Source: G051903925 sp051903925 | GTDB taxonomy: Bacteria; Pseudomonadota; Alphaproteobacteria; Zavarziniales; Zavarziniaceae | DNA length: 64,000 bases | NCBI RefSeq assembly: GCF_051903925.1 | Contig: NZ_CP173678.1 | Location: forward strand, 2,046,001 to 2,110,000 | Direction: 5' to 3' | Shown here: piece by piece, positions 42,262 through 52,288 of the stretch | How positions within the stretch are numbered: position 1 is the first letter of the stretch | How the letters are laid out: each line of letters starts with the position of its first letter | Made by a program: the position numbers and the translations under genes | Notes under the pieces: generated by a model | What the model was told of the DNA's origin: nothing | The model's input: the letters and a program-made list of their open reading frames with translations, nothing else | The model's database searches: none

Positions 42262-42699
42262 ATGTCGCAGCCCGTGCCGTCACACAAGATGCAGAATTCC
42301 GCCGCCGTGCCCCCCATCGCCGGGGCCACGCCGCCACGCCAGCCGATCGCCGACGCAATCCCGGCGACCACGCCGCGCACCAGCGCCGGGCGCGTCGGCC
42401 TGGGACTGGTCCTGGCCATGCTGGCGCTGGCCATCCTGAATTCGGAAGGCCTGGTGGGTTGGAGCCGCGACCTGGAGCCGGGCCCCGTCGCCGACCGCAT
42501 CCTGGAGGGGGCGGAGGCCTGGCACGGCTGGATGCAGGCGCTGGGTCCGGCGGCGGTACGGCCCTGGCTGCGCGCCGGCCTGCACCGCCTGCAGGGCGTG
42601 GAGGAGGATGCCGGCTTTGGCGCGGAGGGCTTCGACGCGCCGATTCCGCAGGACGTGCTGGACGGATCCGCCCCCGATTCAGCCCCAGCGGGGGAGTGA
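42262..42699 (+). CDS. Single-pass membrane protein of unknown function
   Basis: 145 residues from ATG 42262 (frame open to 42181). Proline/alanine-rich N-terminus, one transmembrane helix (VGLGLVLAMLALAIL, about residues 44-58), then a probable periplasmic part with WSRDLEPGPVADRILEGAEAWHGWMQ. The mix of tail residues and codon pattern fits a real gene, but I recognise no family. Its end overlaps the convergent hydrolase by 21 bp. Confidence 0.55.
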   Translation: MSQPVPSHKMQNSAAVPPIAGATPPRQPIADAIPATTPRTSAGRVGLGLVLAMLALAILNSEGLVGWSRDLEPGPVADRILEGAEAWHGWMQALGPAAVRPWLRAGLHRLQGVEEDAGFGAEGFDAPIPQDVLDGSAPDSAPAGE

Positions 42700-43494
42700 A
42701 CCGAGGAACGCGCCCGCCACCGCGTCGAACGTCGCCGGATCCTCGTAGAACGGCGCATGGCCAAGGCCGGGCAGGGCCTGCACGGCGTTGCGCCACAGCG
42801 CGGCATAGCGCAGGCCCAGGATGTAGTCGTTGCGCACGATCGGCTCCGCCCCGCCCGTCAGGACGGCCAGCGGCACCGGGCTCTGCGCCACCAGGGCCGC
42901 CTCGTCCTCGCCCTCGCCCGCCAGCGCGGACGCGAACATCATCGCCCGCGAACGGCCATCGCAACGCCGCACCGCCCGCAGCAGGAAGTCTTCGGGCGGG
43001 GTGCGCCCCGTCGTGCGCCCGGCATAGGTCAGGGCGTCCGCATCGCTGAATGTCTCCTGCCCGGTCAGGCCTGCATGCTCGTCCATATGGAAGGCAGCGG
43101 CGACTGCCTGCGGCTCGAACCGGATGGGCGGCGTGCCCACGATCAATGCGCCGACAATGCCGGGCCAGCGCGCGACCAGTTCCAGCGCGACATGGCCGCC
43201 CAGCGACCAGCCGATCACCGCGGCGCGCGGCAGGCCCAGCCTGTCCGCCAGTTCCATGACCAGGTCGGCATAGCCGGGAATGCGGTAGCTGCGCGCCGGA
43301 TCGGTCGCGTCGGCCGAGGCGCCATGACCCGGCAGGTCGAAGGCGACCAGGCGACGGCCCTTGGCCAGGGCACCCGCGAACTGGGCGCGGAAGACCTCCT
43401 TGCACGAGGAATTGCCATGGATCAGCAGGACCGGCGGACCGTCCCCGCCCGTATCCTGCACCGCGATCCTGCCGTGCGACGTCTCCACCTGCAT
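42679..43494 (-). CDS. Alpha/beta hydrolase
   Basis: 271 residues from ATG 43494. PPVLLIHGNSSCKEVF (HG oxyanion motif), nucleophile S in VIGWSLGGHVALEL, and H in LGHAPFYEDPATF. Typical of small esterases or C-C hydrolases; substrate unknown. Divergent from the peroxiredoxin gene, sharing an AT-rich intergenic region. Confidence 0.85.
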   Translation of the reverse strand: MQVETSHGRIAVQDTGGDGPPVLLIHGNSSCKEVFRAQFAGALAKGRRLVAFDLPGHGASADATDPARSYRIPGYADLVMELADRLGLPRAAVIGWSLGGHVALELVARWPGIVGALIVGTPPIRFEPQAVAAAFHMDEHAGLTGQETFSDADALTYAGRTTGRTPPEDFLLRAVRRCDGRSRAMMFASALAGEGEDEAALVAQSPVPLAVLTGGAEPIVRNDYILGLRYAALWRNAVQALPGLGHAPFYEDPATFDAVAGAFLGSLPRWG

Positions 43495-43554
43495 GCCCGT
43501 TCCCCCCCATCCCTGCTGCATGGAAGCGCAGCGCCGGTAGCGCCGTCGAGCCCA

Positions 43555-43590
43555 TTTATAACAATAACTTTGTGTAATATATTATTTCGC
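43555..43590. promoter_or_regulatory. AT-rich divergent promoter region (hydrolase / peroxiredoxin)
   Basis: A strikingly AT-rich stretch (about 85 percent A+T, containing TTATAACAATAAC and GTAATATATTATT) in a GC-rich genome, midway between two divergent starts. It holds several possible -10 elements on both strands but no single clear -35/-10 pair. Possibly bound by a redox regulator, given the peroxiredoxin downstream (inference). Confidence 0.5.
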
Positions 43591-43679
43591 CCAGGAAGTT
43601 GCTGTGGCTCAACTTGCGCGGCAGCAGGCCCACTTGTATCGTCGGGCCTTCCAGATCCGTCCGAAAGCAGGGAAGTCCC

Positions 43680-44318
43680 ATGACCCTTCGCCTTGGCGAC
43701 ATCGCCCCCGACTTCACGCAGGCCAGCACCGATGGGCCGATCCAGTTCCATGACTGGCTGGGCGACAGCTGGGGGATCCTGTTCTCCCACCCCAAGGACT
43801 TCACGCCGGTCTGCACGACCGAGCTTGGCCTGGTGGCGAAGCTGAAGGGCGAGTTCGACAGGCGCAACGTGAAGGTGATCGCGCTGAGCGTCGATCCGCT
43901 GGAGAGCCATCGCGCCTGGGTCGGCGACATCGAGGAGACGCAGGGCACCGCCCTCAACTATCCGATCCTTGCCGATGCCGACCGTTCGGTGTCGGACCTC
44001 TATGGCATGATCCACCCGAACGCGAACGACACGCTGACCGTGCGCTCGGTCTTCGTGATCGATCCGAAGAAGAAGATCCGCCTGACGCTGACCTATCCCG
44101 CCAGCACGGGGCGCAATTTCGACGAACTGCTTCGCGTGATCGACTCGTTGCAACTGACCGACAGCCACAGCGTGGCGACGCCCGGCAACTGGAAGCACGG
44201 CGACGACGTCGTCATCGTGCCCTCGCTGCAGGATCCGGCCGTGATCGCGGAGAAGTTCCCCAAGGGCTATACGGCGCTGAAGCCCTATCTCCGCATGACG
44301 CCCCAGCCCAATACCTGA
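43680..44318 (+). CDS. 1-Cys peroxiredoxin (Prx6 type)
   Basis: 212 residues from ATG 43680. Peroxidatic C45 in DFTPVCTTELG; no resolving cysteine near the C-terminus; the Prx6 C-terminal domain with HGDDVVIVPSLQD and PYLRMTPQPN is complete. Reduces hydroperoxides in the cytoplasm. Monocistronic behind the AT-rich region. Confidence 0.92.
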   Translation: MTLRLGDIAPDFTQASTDGPIQFHDWLGDSWGILFSHPKDFTPVCTTELGLVAKLKGEFDRRNVKVIALSVDPLESHRAWVGDIEETQGTALNYPILADADRSVSDLYGMIHPNANDTLTVRSVFVIDPKKKIRLTLTYPASTGRNFDELLRVIDSLQLTDSHSVATPGNWKHGDDVVIVPSLQDPAVIAEKFPKGYTALKPYLRMTPQPNT

Positions 44319-44372
44319 CCCTGGGCATGCCGGGACGCGGGTTGGCAACGACCCGACCCGACCGGACCGGCG

Positions 44373-45104
44373 CTAGAACGTCAGCATGCCGGCGGCGAGG
44401 GCGATGACAACCGAGTTGGTCTGGTTGTTGGAGTTCAGCTTCTTTTGCACGTTCGACAGGTGGTATTCGACCGTGCGCGCGGAAATGCCCGTCACCAGGC
44501 CCACCTGGGCTGCACTGAGGCCCAGGGCGACCCAGCGCAGGATCTCGGCCTCGCGCGGGGTCAGGGGGGGCAGTTCGTCGATCTGCTGGTGCTGCAACCG
44601 GGCGACGCGGCGCGCCACCTTGCGGGCCAGGGCCTCGACCAGGACCTTGATGGCGGGCGTCACCTCCGGCTGTCTGGCGAAGGTGGTGAAGGCGACGGGC
44701 CCCACGCCACGGATCAGCATCGGCACCACGATGCCGTTGACGTAGCCGATGCTGCCCACGTCCACGAACAACTGGCGCGCCCGGGGCACCAGATTGCGGC
44801 GCGGAATCTCGTCCCAGGTATAGGGCTCGTCCGCGGTCGAGACCGCGGTCATCACCGGGTCGAACTGGTGATACCCCTCGTTGATGTAGTGCGCGCTCCA
44901 GTTCTCGGTCATCGTGCCCAGGAACAGTCCCGGGCGGGGATCGTCGTGCTGGCGCAGGCTGAACACGGAAAAGTCGTGCTGTCCCAAGTCGGACAGCAAC
45001 TCCCGCGTTCGATCGGCAAGTCCAATCAGGTCCAGGGATTCGATATCCTCCATCCGCTCAAGACGGGTGAGGAATTGATCCAGTCGCTTTTTGGGCGTAT
45101 CCAT
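44373..45104 (-). CDS. LuxR-family regulator with autoinducer-binding domain (LuxR solo)
   Basis: 243 residues. Residues 20-165 form the acyl-homoserine-lactone binding domain, with W-S-x-x-Y and F-D-P-V motif residues in WSAHYINEGYHQFDPVM. Residues 178-240 are the LuxR helix-turn-helix (LTPREAEILRWVALGLSAAQVGLVTGISARTVEYHLSNVQKKL). No luxI-type synthase occurs in the window. Terminal GC content is lower than neighbours. Lies on the minus strand next to the short hypothetical gene. Confidence 0.88.
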   Translation of the reverse strand: MDTPKKRLDQFLTRLERMEDIESLDLIGLADRTRELLSDLGQHDFSVFSLRQHDDPRPGLFLGTMTENWSAHYINEGYHQFDPVMTAVSTADEPYTWDEIPRRNLVPRARQLFVDVGSIGYVNGIVVPMLIRGVGPVAFTTFARQPEVTPAIKVLVEALARKVARRVARLQHQQIDELPPLTPREAEILRWVALGLSAAQVGLVTGISARTVEYHLSNVQKKLNSNNQTNSVVIALAAGMLTF

Positions 45105-45226
45105 GGATTGTCAAACTATGTATTGGAGCGGTCGCCTAGGGTTTTCACGAGGTGTAGCGACCATGATCCTGCCTCATAATTCGTAGCCAACAAAGGGGCG
45201 CGACTTCTTGGCGGGGAGAAGTGGGG

Positions 45227-45406
45227 ATGAAGCTGGAAAAACGCAGCGCGCAGGCCAGCGCGCGCCAGGTGGTGACCGGGCCCAATCGGGAGGCGATCCG
45301 CTGGGCCCTGGCCATGCTGGCTGAGGAATCGCGGCTGGTCGGGTCGCCGGACGCGGCCGACCTGATCGAGCAGGCGATGGAGAAGCTGCGCGCCCGCATG
45401 AACTGA
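45227..45406 (+). CDS. Short hypothetical protein
   Basis: 59 residues from ATG 45227 (GGAG 9 bp upstream favours it over GTG 45221). Two helical stretches, NREAIRWALAMLAEE and AADLIEQAMEKLRARMN, with no recognised domain. Between the LuxR solo (divergent) and the DUF4139 gene. Could be a small regulator or a membrane-free helical protein. Confidence 0.5.
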   Translation: MKLEKRSAQASARQVVTGPNREAIRWALAMLAEESRLVGSPDAADLIEQAMEKLRARMN

Positions 45407-45561
45407 GCCGAAGGGCGATCACGGCGCCGTCCAGGATCGGCGCCGTGATCGCCGTCGCTCGACCCGGGGCCGGATCGCGGGCATGGTTCCGCCCAAGGGC
45501 CGCCATGCTCCCGCCCAGATCGGGGCCAAGGCTGCGCCCGCGCATACGGGAGGGCGCCTTG

Positions 45562-47706
45562 ATGATCGAGCGATCGCGCAATTCGGAACCGGGAGTTCGC
45601 CTGGCGGGAGGGCTGAGGCAGCTGGTCCTGGCCGGGACGGCGCTGGCCACTCTTGGCCTGGGCGCCATGCCGGCCTTTGCCGCCGACCTGAAGCTGGGGC
45701 GGGTAATGCTGTCCAGCGGCGGCGTGGGCTATTTCGAGTACGAGGCCGAGGTCACGGACAGCGAGCGCCTGAGCTTCGACGTGCCCCTGGCCCAGGTCGA
45801 CGACGTCCTGAAGAGCGTCGTCGTCTATGACGACAAGGGCGGCGTGGGCGGCCTGTCCCTGCCGGGGCGGGAGCCGATGGAACAGCTGTTCCGCGACCTG
45901 CCCTTTGATGCCAACGACCTGATCTCGCCCGCCGCCCTGCTCAACGCGCTGAAGGGGGCAGAGGTCAAGGCGACCGGCGCCCGCACGCTGACCGGCCGGC
46001 TGCTGAGCGTCGAGCCCGTGACCGAACAGCTGGGCGACAATCGCGGCACCGTCGTGCGCAACCGCGTGACGCTGGTCACCGATGCCGGCATGCAGCAGAT
46101 GGTCCTGGAGGATGCCCAGGCGCTGCAGTTCACCGACCCCGCGGTCCAGCGCCAGGTGTCGGAGGCGCTGGCCGGGATCGCCGCCAACAAGGCACGGGAC
46201 AAGCGCACGATCACGGTCGAATCAAGGGGGCAGGGCACGCGCACGGTGCGGGTCGGCTACGTCGTCGGCGCGCCGCTGTGGAAGTCGGCCTATCGCCTGA
46301 CCGTGGGGGCCGATGCCGAGAGCGAGAAGGCCCGGCTGCAGGGCTGGGCCGTGGTCGAGAACATGAGCGGCAAGGACTGGGACGGGGTCGAGCTGACGCT
46401 GGTCTCCGGCTCGCCCGTGACCTTCCGCCAGCAGCTTTATGCCGCCTACTACCTGGACCGCCCCGAAGTGCCGGTCGAGGTGGTGGGCCGCATCCTGCCG
46501 CCGGCCGACCAGGGCGAGATGAAGGCCCTGTCCCCCGGCGTGCCGAGCGGGGACTATGAGCAGGATTCGATGAACCGCTCGCGCGCCGCGCTGTTCGACG
46601 GCCGCGGCGGCTACGCCGCCGGCGCCATGGCGCCCCCACCCCCACCGCCGCCGCCGCCGATGATGGCGGCCCCCGTCAACCAGGCCGCGCCGGAGCCCAT
46701 CGGCATGGCCGGGGTTGCCACGGCGGTGGCCGGGGAGGAGGCGCAGACCCAGGTCCAGTTCCGCCTGACCCAGCCGATCACCGTTGCCTCGGGCGAATCG
46801 CTGGCCGTGCCGATCATCGACCGCGACGTGCCGGCGGGCCGCCTGTCGCTCTATGCCGGGGCGATCAGCCAGCGCCATCCCCTTGCCGGCGTGCGCCTGA
46901 GCAATGACGGCGAGACGGGCCTGCCGCCGGGTGTGCTGACCCTGTACGAGCGCGGTGCCGCGGGCGGCCATGCCTATCTGGGCGACGCGCGCCTGGCCGC
47001 GTTCCCCGCGGGCGAGGAACGCATGGTCACCTTCGCGCTGGACACCAAGGTGGTGCTGGACAAGACCCAGGCCGCCACGACGCGGATCGCGGAGGGCGCG
47101 ATCGCCAACGGCCTCTATCGCTACCGCTCGATCGAGCGCAGCACGACGACCTATGCCGTGCAGGCCCCGGCGCGGGAGGCACGGCGCCTGGTGATCGAGC
47201 ATCCGCGCGATGCCGGCCTGACACTGGTCGAGCCGACGGGCGATGCCGTCGCGCTGACCGATGGCGCGTGGCGCATCACCGTGCCGCTGAAGCCGGGCGA
47301 GACGCGGGCCGTCGCCATCGTCACGGAACGGCCGATCGACCAGTATGTGGACCTGAACAGCGCCAGCGCGGGGCAGATCGCCTATTTCGCCAATTCGGAC
47401 GAGATCGACGACAAGGTCCGCGCGGTGTTCCGCCGCGTGGCCGAGTTGCAGACGGCGGCGACCGACGCGCGCGCGGCGCTGGAGCGCCTGGAATCGGACC
47501 GCAGCACGATCATCGAGGAACAGGGCCGCCTGCGCGAGAACCTGCAGCGGGTGCCCGAGGGCAGCGACCTGCACCGCCGCTACCTGACCAAGCTGGACGA
47601 GCAGGAAACCCGGATCGAGGACCTCCAGGTCAGGATCGCGGAAGCAGAGACCAGCCTCGACGCCGCGACCAAGGCCCTTTCCGCCTACGTCCTCTCGGTG
47701 AAGTAG
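45562..47706 (+). CDS. Secreted DUF4139 protein
   Basis: 714 residues from ATG 45562 with GGGAGGGC upstream (frame open to 45445). Signal peptide to about AFA (residue 39). The DUF4139 region covers roughly residues 200-600: YVVGAPLWKSAYRL, WAVVENMSGKDWDGVELTLVSGSPV are its hallmark. A proline run (nine P) at about residues 356-364 divides it. C-terminal 100 residues form a coiled coil (LERLESDRSTIIEEQGRLRENL). Family function unknown; related proteins have mucoidy-inhibitor (MuiA) annotation. Confidence 0.83.
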   Translation: MIERSRNSEPGVRLAGGLRQLVLAGTALATLGLGAMPAFAADLKLGRVMLSSGGVGYFEYEAEVTDSERLSFDVPLAQVDDVLKSVVVYDDKGGVGGLSLPGREPMEQLFRDLPFDANDLISPAALLNALKGAEVKATGARTLTGRLLSVEPVTEQLGDNRGTVVRNRVTLVTDAGMQQMVLEDAQALQFTDPAVQRQVSEALAGIAANKARDKRTITVESRGQGTRTVRVGYVVGAPLWKSAYRLTVGADAESEKARLQGWAVVENMSGKDWDGVELTLVSGSPVTFRQQLYAAYYLDRPEVPVEVVGRILPPADQGEMKALSPGVPSGDYEQDSMNRSRAALFDGRGGYAAGAMAPPPPPPPPPMMAAPVNQAAPEPIGMAGVATAVAGEEAQTQVQFRLTQPITVASGESLAVPIIDRDVPAGRLSLYAGAISQRHPLAGVRLSNDGETGLPPGVLTLYERGAAGGHAYLGDARLAAFPAGEERMVTFALDTKVVLDKTQAATTRIAEGAIANGLYRYRSIERSTTTYAVQAPAREARRLVIEHPRDAGLTLVEPTGDAVALTDGAWRITVPLKPGETRAVAIVTERPIDQYVDLNSASAGQIAYFANSDEIDDKVRAVFRRVAELQTAATDARAALERLESDRSTIIEEQGRLRENLQRVPEGSDLHRRYLTKLDEQETRIEDLQVRIAEAETSLDAATKALSAYVLSVK

Positions 47707-47737
47707 CTGATCGACGAATGATTGCTTCCAGTGCGAC

Positions 47738-47839
47738 CACCTCATCCTGAGGTGGCCGCAGGCCGTCTCGAAGGATGGGCCGCCATTGCAGGTGGCCGAT
47801 CCTTCGAGGCCCGGTCCGCTCGCACCTCAGGATGAGGTG
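47738..47839. repeat. Dispersed palindromic intergenic repeat, copy B (nested hairpin)
   Basis: Outer arms CACCTCATCCTGAGGTG (47738-47754) and CACCTCAGGATGAGGTG (47823-47839) are exact reverse complements. Inner arms CTCGAAGGAT (47767-47776) and ATCCTTCGAG (47799-47808) are too. Falls between the DUF4139 stop and the convergent CMD gene stop; may act as a bidirectional transcription terminator. Confidence 0.85.
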
Positions 47840-47855
47840 CTCAGGCGTAAGGAGA

Positions 47856-48236
47856 TCAGTCCTCGGCCGTGGCCTTGTCGGTGGCGGGGCCATAGACTTC
47901 GTCCACCAGGCGCTGGGCGCTGATGCCCGCCGGCCAGCCCGCATAGTGCGCGACGTGCAGCACGATCTCCTCCACCGTGGCGCGGTCCAGGCCCAGGTTG
48001 CGGGCACCACCCAGGTGGATGCGCAACTCGTGCTCGCGCCCCAGGGCGATCAGCGTCGTGACCGTGATCATCGAGCGCTGCTGCAGCGTCAGGCCCGCGC
48101 GCGACCAGATGCGGCCGAAGACCTGCTCGATCGTGTGCTCGATGATGGGCGATTCCTGGGTCGCGGGGCCCGGCACCCGGCCGAACACCCGGCGGATCGT
48201 GTCCAGGCCGCGGGCGCGCGTATCGTCGTCGCTCAT
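47856..48236 (-). CDS. Carboxymuconolactone decarboxylase family protein
   Basis: 126 residues. Family helices with QRSMITVTTLIALGREHELRIHLGGARNLGL and EEIVLHVAHYAGWP; the redox CxxC of AhpD-type members is absent, so it resembles the 4-carboxymuconolactone decarboxylase/unknown subgroup. The protein ends with a variable acidic tail. Monocistronic. Confidence 0.88.
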   Translation of the reverse strand: MSDDDTRARGLDTIRRVFGRVPGPATQESPIIEHTIEQVFGRIWSRAGLTLQQRSMITVTTLIALGREHELRIHLGGARNLGLDRATVEEIVLHVAHYAGWPAGISAQRLVDEVYGPATDKATAED

Positions 48237-48292
48237 TCTTCGTATCCTCCCGGTTCAGGTCGCAGGATCATGCCCCGGGCGGATGCGGCGGG

Positions 48293-48541
48293 CTATTGCG
48301 CGTTCGCCCGGGCAGCCCGCGCCGCGGCCAGGGCCTCGCGGCAGGCGGGGCTCAATTCGGCCTGGTGCTGCCGGAAGCAGGCCAGGATGCGGCCGCCGCC
48401 GGGCTGGACCCCGGCGCAATGCCGCTGCATGTCGGCGGCGCAGGCGCTGCGCACCTGCTGCATCGGCGCCTGGGCCAGGGCGGCGGCGGACGTCCCGCCC
48501 AGCAGGCCCGCCACCAGGAGAAGCGTGCGTGTGATCGCCAT
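48293..48541 (-). CDS. Small secreted cysteine-rich repeat protein
   Basis: 82 residues from ATG 48541. Signal peptide to about ALAQ (residue 24). The mature part carries four cysteines in RSACAADMQRHCAGVQPGG and ILACFRQHQAELSPACRE, the cysteine-rich repeat pattern (PF00839-like, C-x5-hC and similar) seen in many alphaproteobacterial periplasmic proteins. Function unknown. Confidence 0.75.
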   Translation of the reverse strand: MAITRTLLLVAGLLGGTSAAALAQAPMQQVRSACAADMQRHCAGVQPGGGRILACFRQHQAELSPACREALAAARAARANAQ

Positions 48542-48549
48542 TGGTCGCC

Positions 48550-48885
48550 TCAGTACTGGGAATAGGGATGGGGCCGGTACACGGTGCCCGACCGGGTGAC
48601 GCTGTGGCCCCGCGGTCCGGTCGTGGTGCGGGAATAGGCATAGGACCCCGGGGCAACCCGCGTGACCGAGCCCGAGCGGCTGGCGCTGTAACCCTGGGGG
48701 CCGGTCACGCTGCGGTGCCGGCTGCAAGTCCCATGGGCGCAGCTGCCACCGCCATGCGACGACCAGGTGCCGCGCGGGGTGGTCGTCGTGCTGTTGCGCT
48801 CCCACGCTGCGGCGGGGCCTGCCTGGAGCGTCACGGCAAGGGCCGCGGCAAGCGCCAGCGGGGCGAGCAGGGTCCTGATCGACAT
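48550..48885 (-). CDS. Small secreted Ser/Thr/Gly-rich repeat protein
   Basis: 111 residues from ATG 48885. Signal peptide to AAA (about residue 27). Short repeats follow: VTGPQGYSASRSGSVTR, then TTTGPRGHSVTRSGTVYR, and TTTTPRGTWSS earlier, each with T-x-x-P-x-G and S-R-S-G-(S/T)-V. Two cysteines sit in GGGSCAHGTCSRH. It may be a surface or matrix protein. Starts 8 bp upstream of the cysteine-rich gene on the same strand. Confidence 0.65.
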   Translation of the reverse strand: MSIRTLLAPLALAAALAVTLQAGPAAAWERNSTTTTPRGTWSSHGGGSCAHGTCSRHRSVTGPQGYSASRSGSVTRVAPGSYAYSRTTTGPRGHSVTRSGTVYRPHPYSQY

Positions 48886-49046
48886 GGCCAATCCTCCTTC
48901 GACGGGCGGGACGCCTGCCCCGCGACGGTTGAACCCTGGACCCCGTGCTTTGCCGCGATTTTGCAGCAGCACCCCGGCATGTATCGATTTGTAACGGGCG
49001 CGTCTGGGGGTTTGCGTCGCGCCGCGCCGCGCCCGATCCTGCGGCC

Positions 49047-49795
<749 letters not shown>

Positions 49796-49799
<4 letters not shown>

Positions 49800-51163
49800 G
49801 CGGCGCCGCTCTGCCTGAAACCACCGGTTGGTTCGGGCGCCTGGGACTGCTGGGCCGGCTGGTCCTGATCCTGGCCGTGGCCTTTGCCCTGTTGCAGGTC
49901 GCGATGTTCGGCCTGTGGTGGTGGCTGCGCGACGCCGACCCGGGTGAGGGACGCCTGCCCCTGGCGCAGCAGGTGCTGGCCCTGGCCACCCTGCTGGACC
50001 GGGTGCCGCAGGCCGACCGGCCGCTGGTCCTGCGCGCGACCGCGGCCAACGGCCTGCCCGCGCGCATCCAGCCCGGGCCCCTGGAGCCGGAGGCGGGAGA
50101 GACGGCGATGCCTGGCCTGGGGCGCATCCTGGGCCGCGAACTGGTGCGCCAGGGCCTGGGCGCGCGGGCCCCGGTCGTGCTCTATGACCGCGACGCGGAT
50201 CCCGCCCTGCGTGGCGTGCGCCGCTTCCGCGTCGGCGTCACGCTGGCCTCGGGCGAGACACTGGTGGTGCAGGGGCAGGAACGCCTGACGCCACGGGTGC
50301 TGGGCCTGCCGGCGGGCCTGATCGGCGGCATGCTCGGCATCAGCGTGGCGGTGCTGGCGGTGCTGGCCCTGGTGCGCGAGACCAAGCCGCTGCGCCGCCT
50401 GGCCCGCGCGGTGGAGGGGATCGGCGCCGGCCCGCCCGTCGCCCTGCCCGAGCAGGGCACGCGCGAGGTGCGAGGCCTGATCCGTGCCATCAACGCCATG
50501 CAGGCCCGGATCACCGGCCTGCTGGACAGCCGCACGTTCATCCTGGGCTCGCTCTCGCACGACCTGCGCACCTACCTCACGCGCCTGCGCCTGCGCGTCG
50601 AGATGCTGCCCGAGGGGACGGCGCGCGAGCGGGCGGTGCGCGACGTGGAGGGGATGCAGAAGCTGGTCGAGGAATCGCTCGACTTCGCCGGGGCCACGCT
50701 GGATGCCGGGGGGCGCGGGCCGGTCGACCTGGCGGCCCTGGTGCGCACCTGCGTCGAGGCCCGCGACGAACGGCAGCGCCCCGCCGTGGCGGCACTGCCG
50801 CCCGGCGTCGTCCTGGTGGCGATGGGCGAGCCGGCGGCGCGGCGCGTGCTGGACAACCTGCTGGACAACGCGATCGCCTATGGCACGCAGGCCACGATCA
50901 GCCTGGCGCTGGACGGTGCGCGCGCCGTGCTGCTGGTCGACGATGCGGGACCCGGCATTCCGCCGGCGGAGCGGGCGCGCGTCTTTGACCCCTTTGTCCG
51001 GCTGGATCCGTCGCGCAATCGCGGCCATGGCGGCACTGGCCTGGGCCTGGCCATCGTGAAGCAGATCCTGGACCTGCATGGCGGGCAGGTGACGCTGGGC
51101 GATGCACCCGGCGGCGGCCTGCGCGCGGCGGTCAGTCTTCCCCTGGCCCCGGCTTCGCGCTGA
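49796..51163 (+). CDS. EnvZ-type sensor histidine kinase
   Basis: 455 residues. TM1 about 15-38, periplasmic region, TM2 about 170-192, HAMP, HisKA with H255 in SLSHDLRTYLTRLRL, and HATPase with LDNLLDNAIAYG, DDAGPGIPPAERARVFDPF and GTGLGLAIVKQI. The residue five after the histidine, nearly always proline (HDLRTPLT), is Y260 here. Partner of the upstream regulator. Confidence 0.92.
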
Positions 51164-51509
51164 GGCCAAGCGTCGCCGCGACCGCGTCGAGGTCGGCGCC
51201 GCGCGGCACGACATAGAGCGTGCCGGGCTGGCTGCCGCGCACCACGGTCACGGCGTCCTTCGGGCACAGGCCCAGGCAACCCATCTCGACCACGCCGGCC
51301 CTGGCGCGCCGGCCCTTGCCCAGGTCCAGTTCCTTGCGCAGGGCCTTGGCCAGGCCCGCCTTCTGCTTGCGGCCAAAGCCGCCGTCCAGCTTGCGCGAGC
51401 ACTTGCCGCAGACCAGCACCGCCTCGCGCCAGGCGCTGCGCTGCCGACGGATGCCGGCCTCGGCCGGGGCAGGGGCGGCGGCCGGGTCCAGGGCTGGGGG
51501 GTTCTTCAT
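51132..51509 (-). CDS. Thioredoxin-like [2Fe-2S] ferredoxin protein
   Basis: 125 residues from ATG 51509 (upstream frame to 51629 is not conserved). Four cysteines: C-x2-C in LVCGKCSRKL and C-x3-C in MGCLGLCPKDAVTVV, the cluster ligand set of thioredoxin-fold ferredoxins (Shethna-type). Electron carrier, partner unknown. Convergent with the kinase and overlapping it by 32 bp. Confidence 0.85.
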   Translation of the reverse strand: MKNPPALDPAAAPAPAEAGIRRQRSAWREAVLVCGKCSRKLDGGFGRKQKAGLAKALRKELDLGKGRRARAGVVEMGCLGLCPKDAVTVVRGSQPGTLYVVPRGADLDAVAATLGLSAKPGPGED

Positions 51510-51673
51510 GCGACCTGCCTGTCTTGCGATTGCGATGCGCCAGCAGACATGGGGCCGCCGCTGCGGCAAGACACCCGCCCCCGGCGCATGGGTGACCGGC
51601 CGGGGCCGGGCCGGCCGTCGCCGCTGCAAATGAACGCTGTTTTTCCACGGGTCGCCGTGTAGTCTGCGCGCCC

Positions 51674-52288
51674 ATGGCGATCTATGAAAACTATGTCCTG
51701 CCCCACCTGCTGAACCTTGTCATGAAGGCGCCCGCCCTGACGAAGCAGCGCGCCAAGCTGATCCCGGAGGCGGAGGGCCGGGTCCTGGAGATCGGCATCG
51801 GCTCGGGCCTGAACCTGCCGTTCTATAGCGACAGGGTCAGCCACCTGTGGGGCCTCGACCCCTCCGCGCAGATGCGCCGCTATGCCGAGAAGCGTGCCGT
51901 GGGCAAGCCGTTCCCGGTCGAGTTCATCGGCCTGACGGGGGAGGCGATCCCGCTGGACGACCACAGTGCCGACACGGTCGTGACGACCTGGACCCTGTGC
52001 ACGATCCCCGACGCGGGCAAGGCCCTGCGCGAGATGCGGCGCGTGCTGAAGCCGGGCGGCAGGCTGCTGTTCGTCGAACATGGCAAGGCACCGGACGCCG
52101 CCGTGGTGAAGTGGCAGGAGCGCCTGAACGGCCTGCAGAAGACGATCGCCGGCGGCTGCCACCTGAACCGCGAGCCGGACAAGCTGATCGAGGGGGCGGG
52201 CTTCCGGATCGAGGAGATGAAGACCCGCTATATCGACGGGCCCAAGGCGATGACCTTCACCTATCGGGGCAGCGCCCGGCCCGGTTGA
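51674..52288 (+). CDS. Class I SAM-dependent methyltransferase (UbiE-like)
   Basis: 204 residues from ATG 51674. Motif I VLEIGIGSGLNLPFYSD, then GLDPSAQMRRYAE, VVTTWTLCTIPDAGKALREMRRVLKPGG and FVEHGKAPD, as in phosphatidylethanolamine or TPMT-like methyltransferases of the METTL7/UbiE class. Cytoplasmic. Substrate unknown. Confidence 0.82.
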   Translation: MAIYENYVLPHLLNLVMKAPALTKQRAKLIPEAEGRVLEIGIGSGLNLPFYSDRVSHLWGLDPSAQMRRYAEKRAVGKPFPVEFIGLTGEAIPLDDHSADTVVTTWTLCTIPDAGKALREMRRVLKPGGRLLFVEHGKAPDAAVVKWQERLNGLQKTIAGGCHLNREPDKLIEGAGFRIEEMKTRYIDGPKAMTFTYRGSARPG

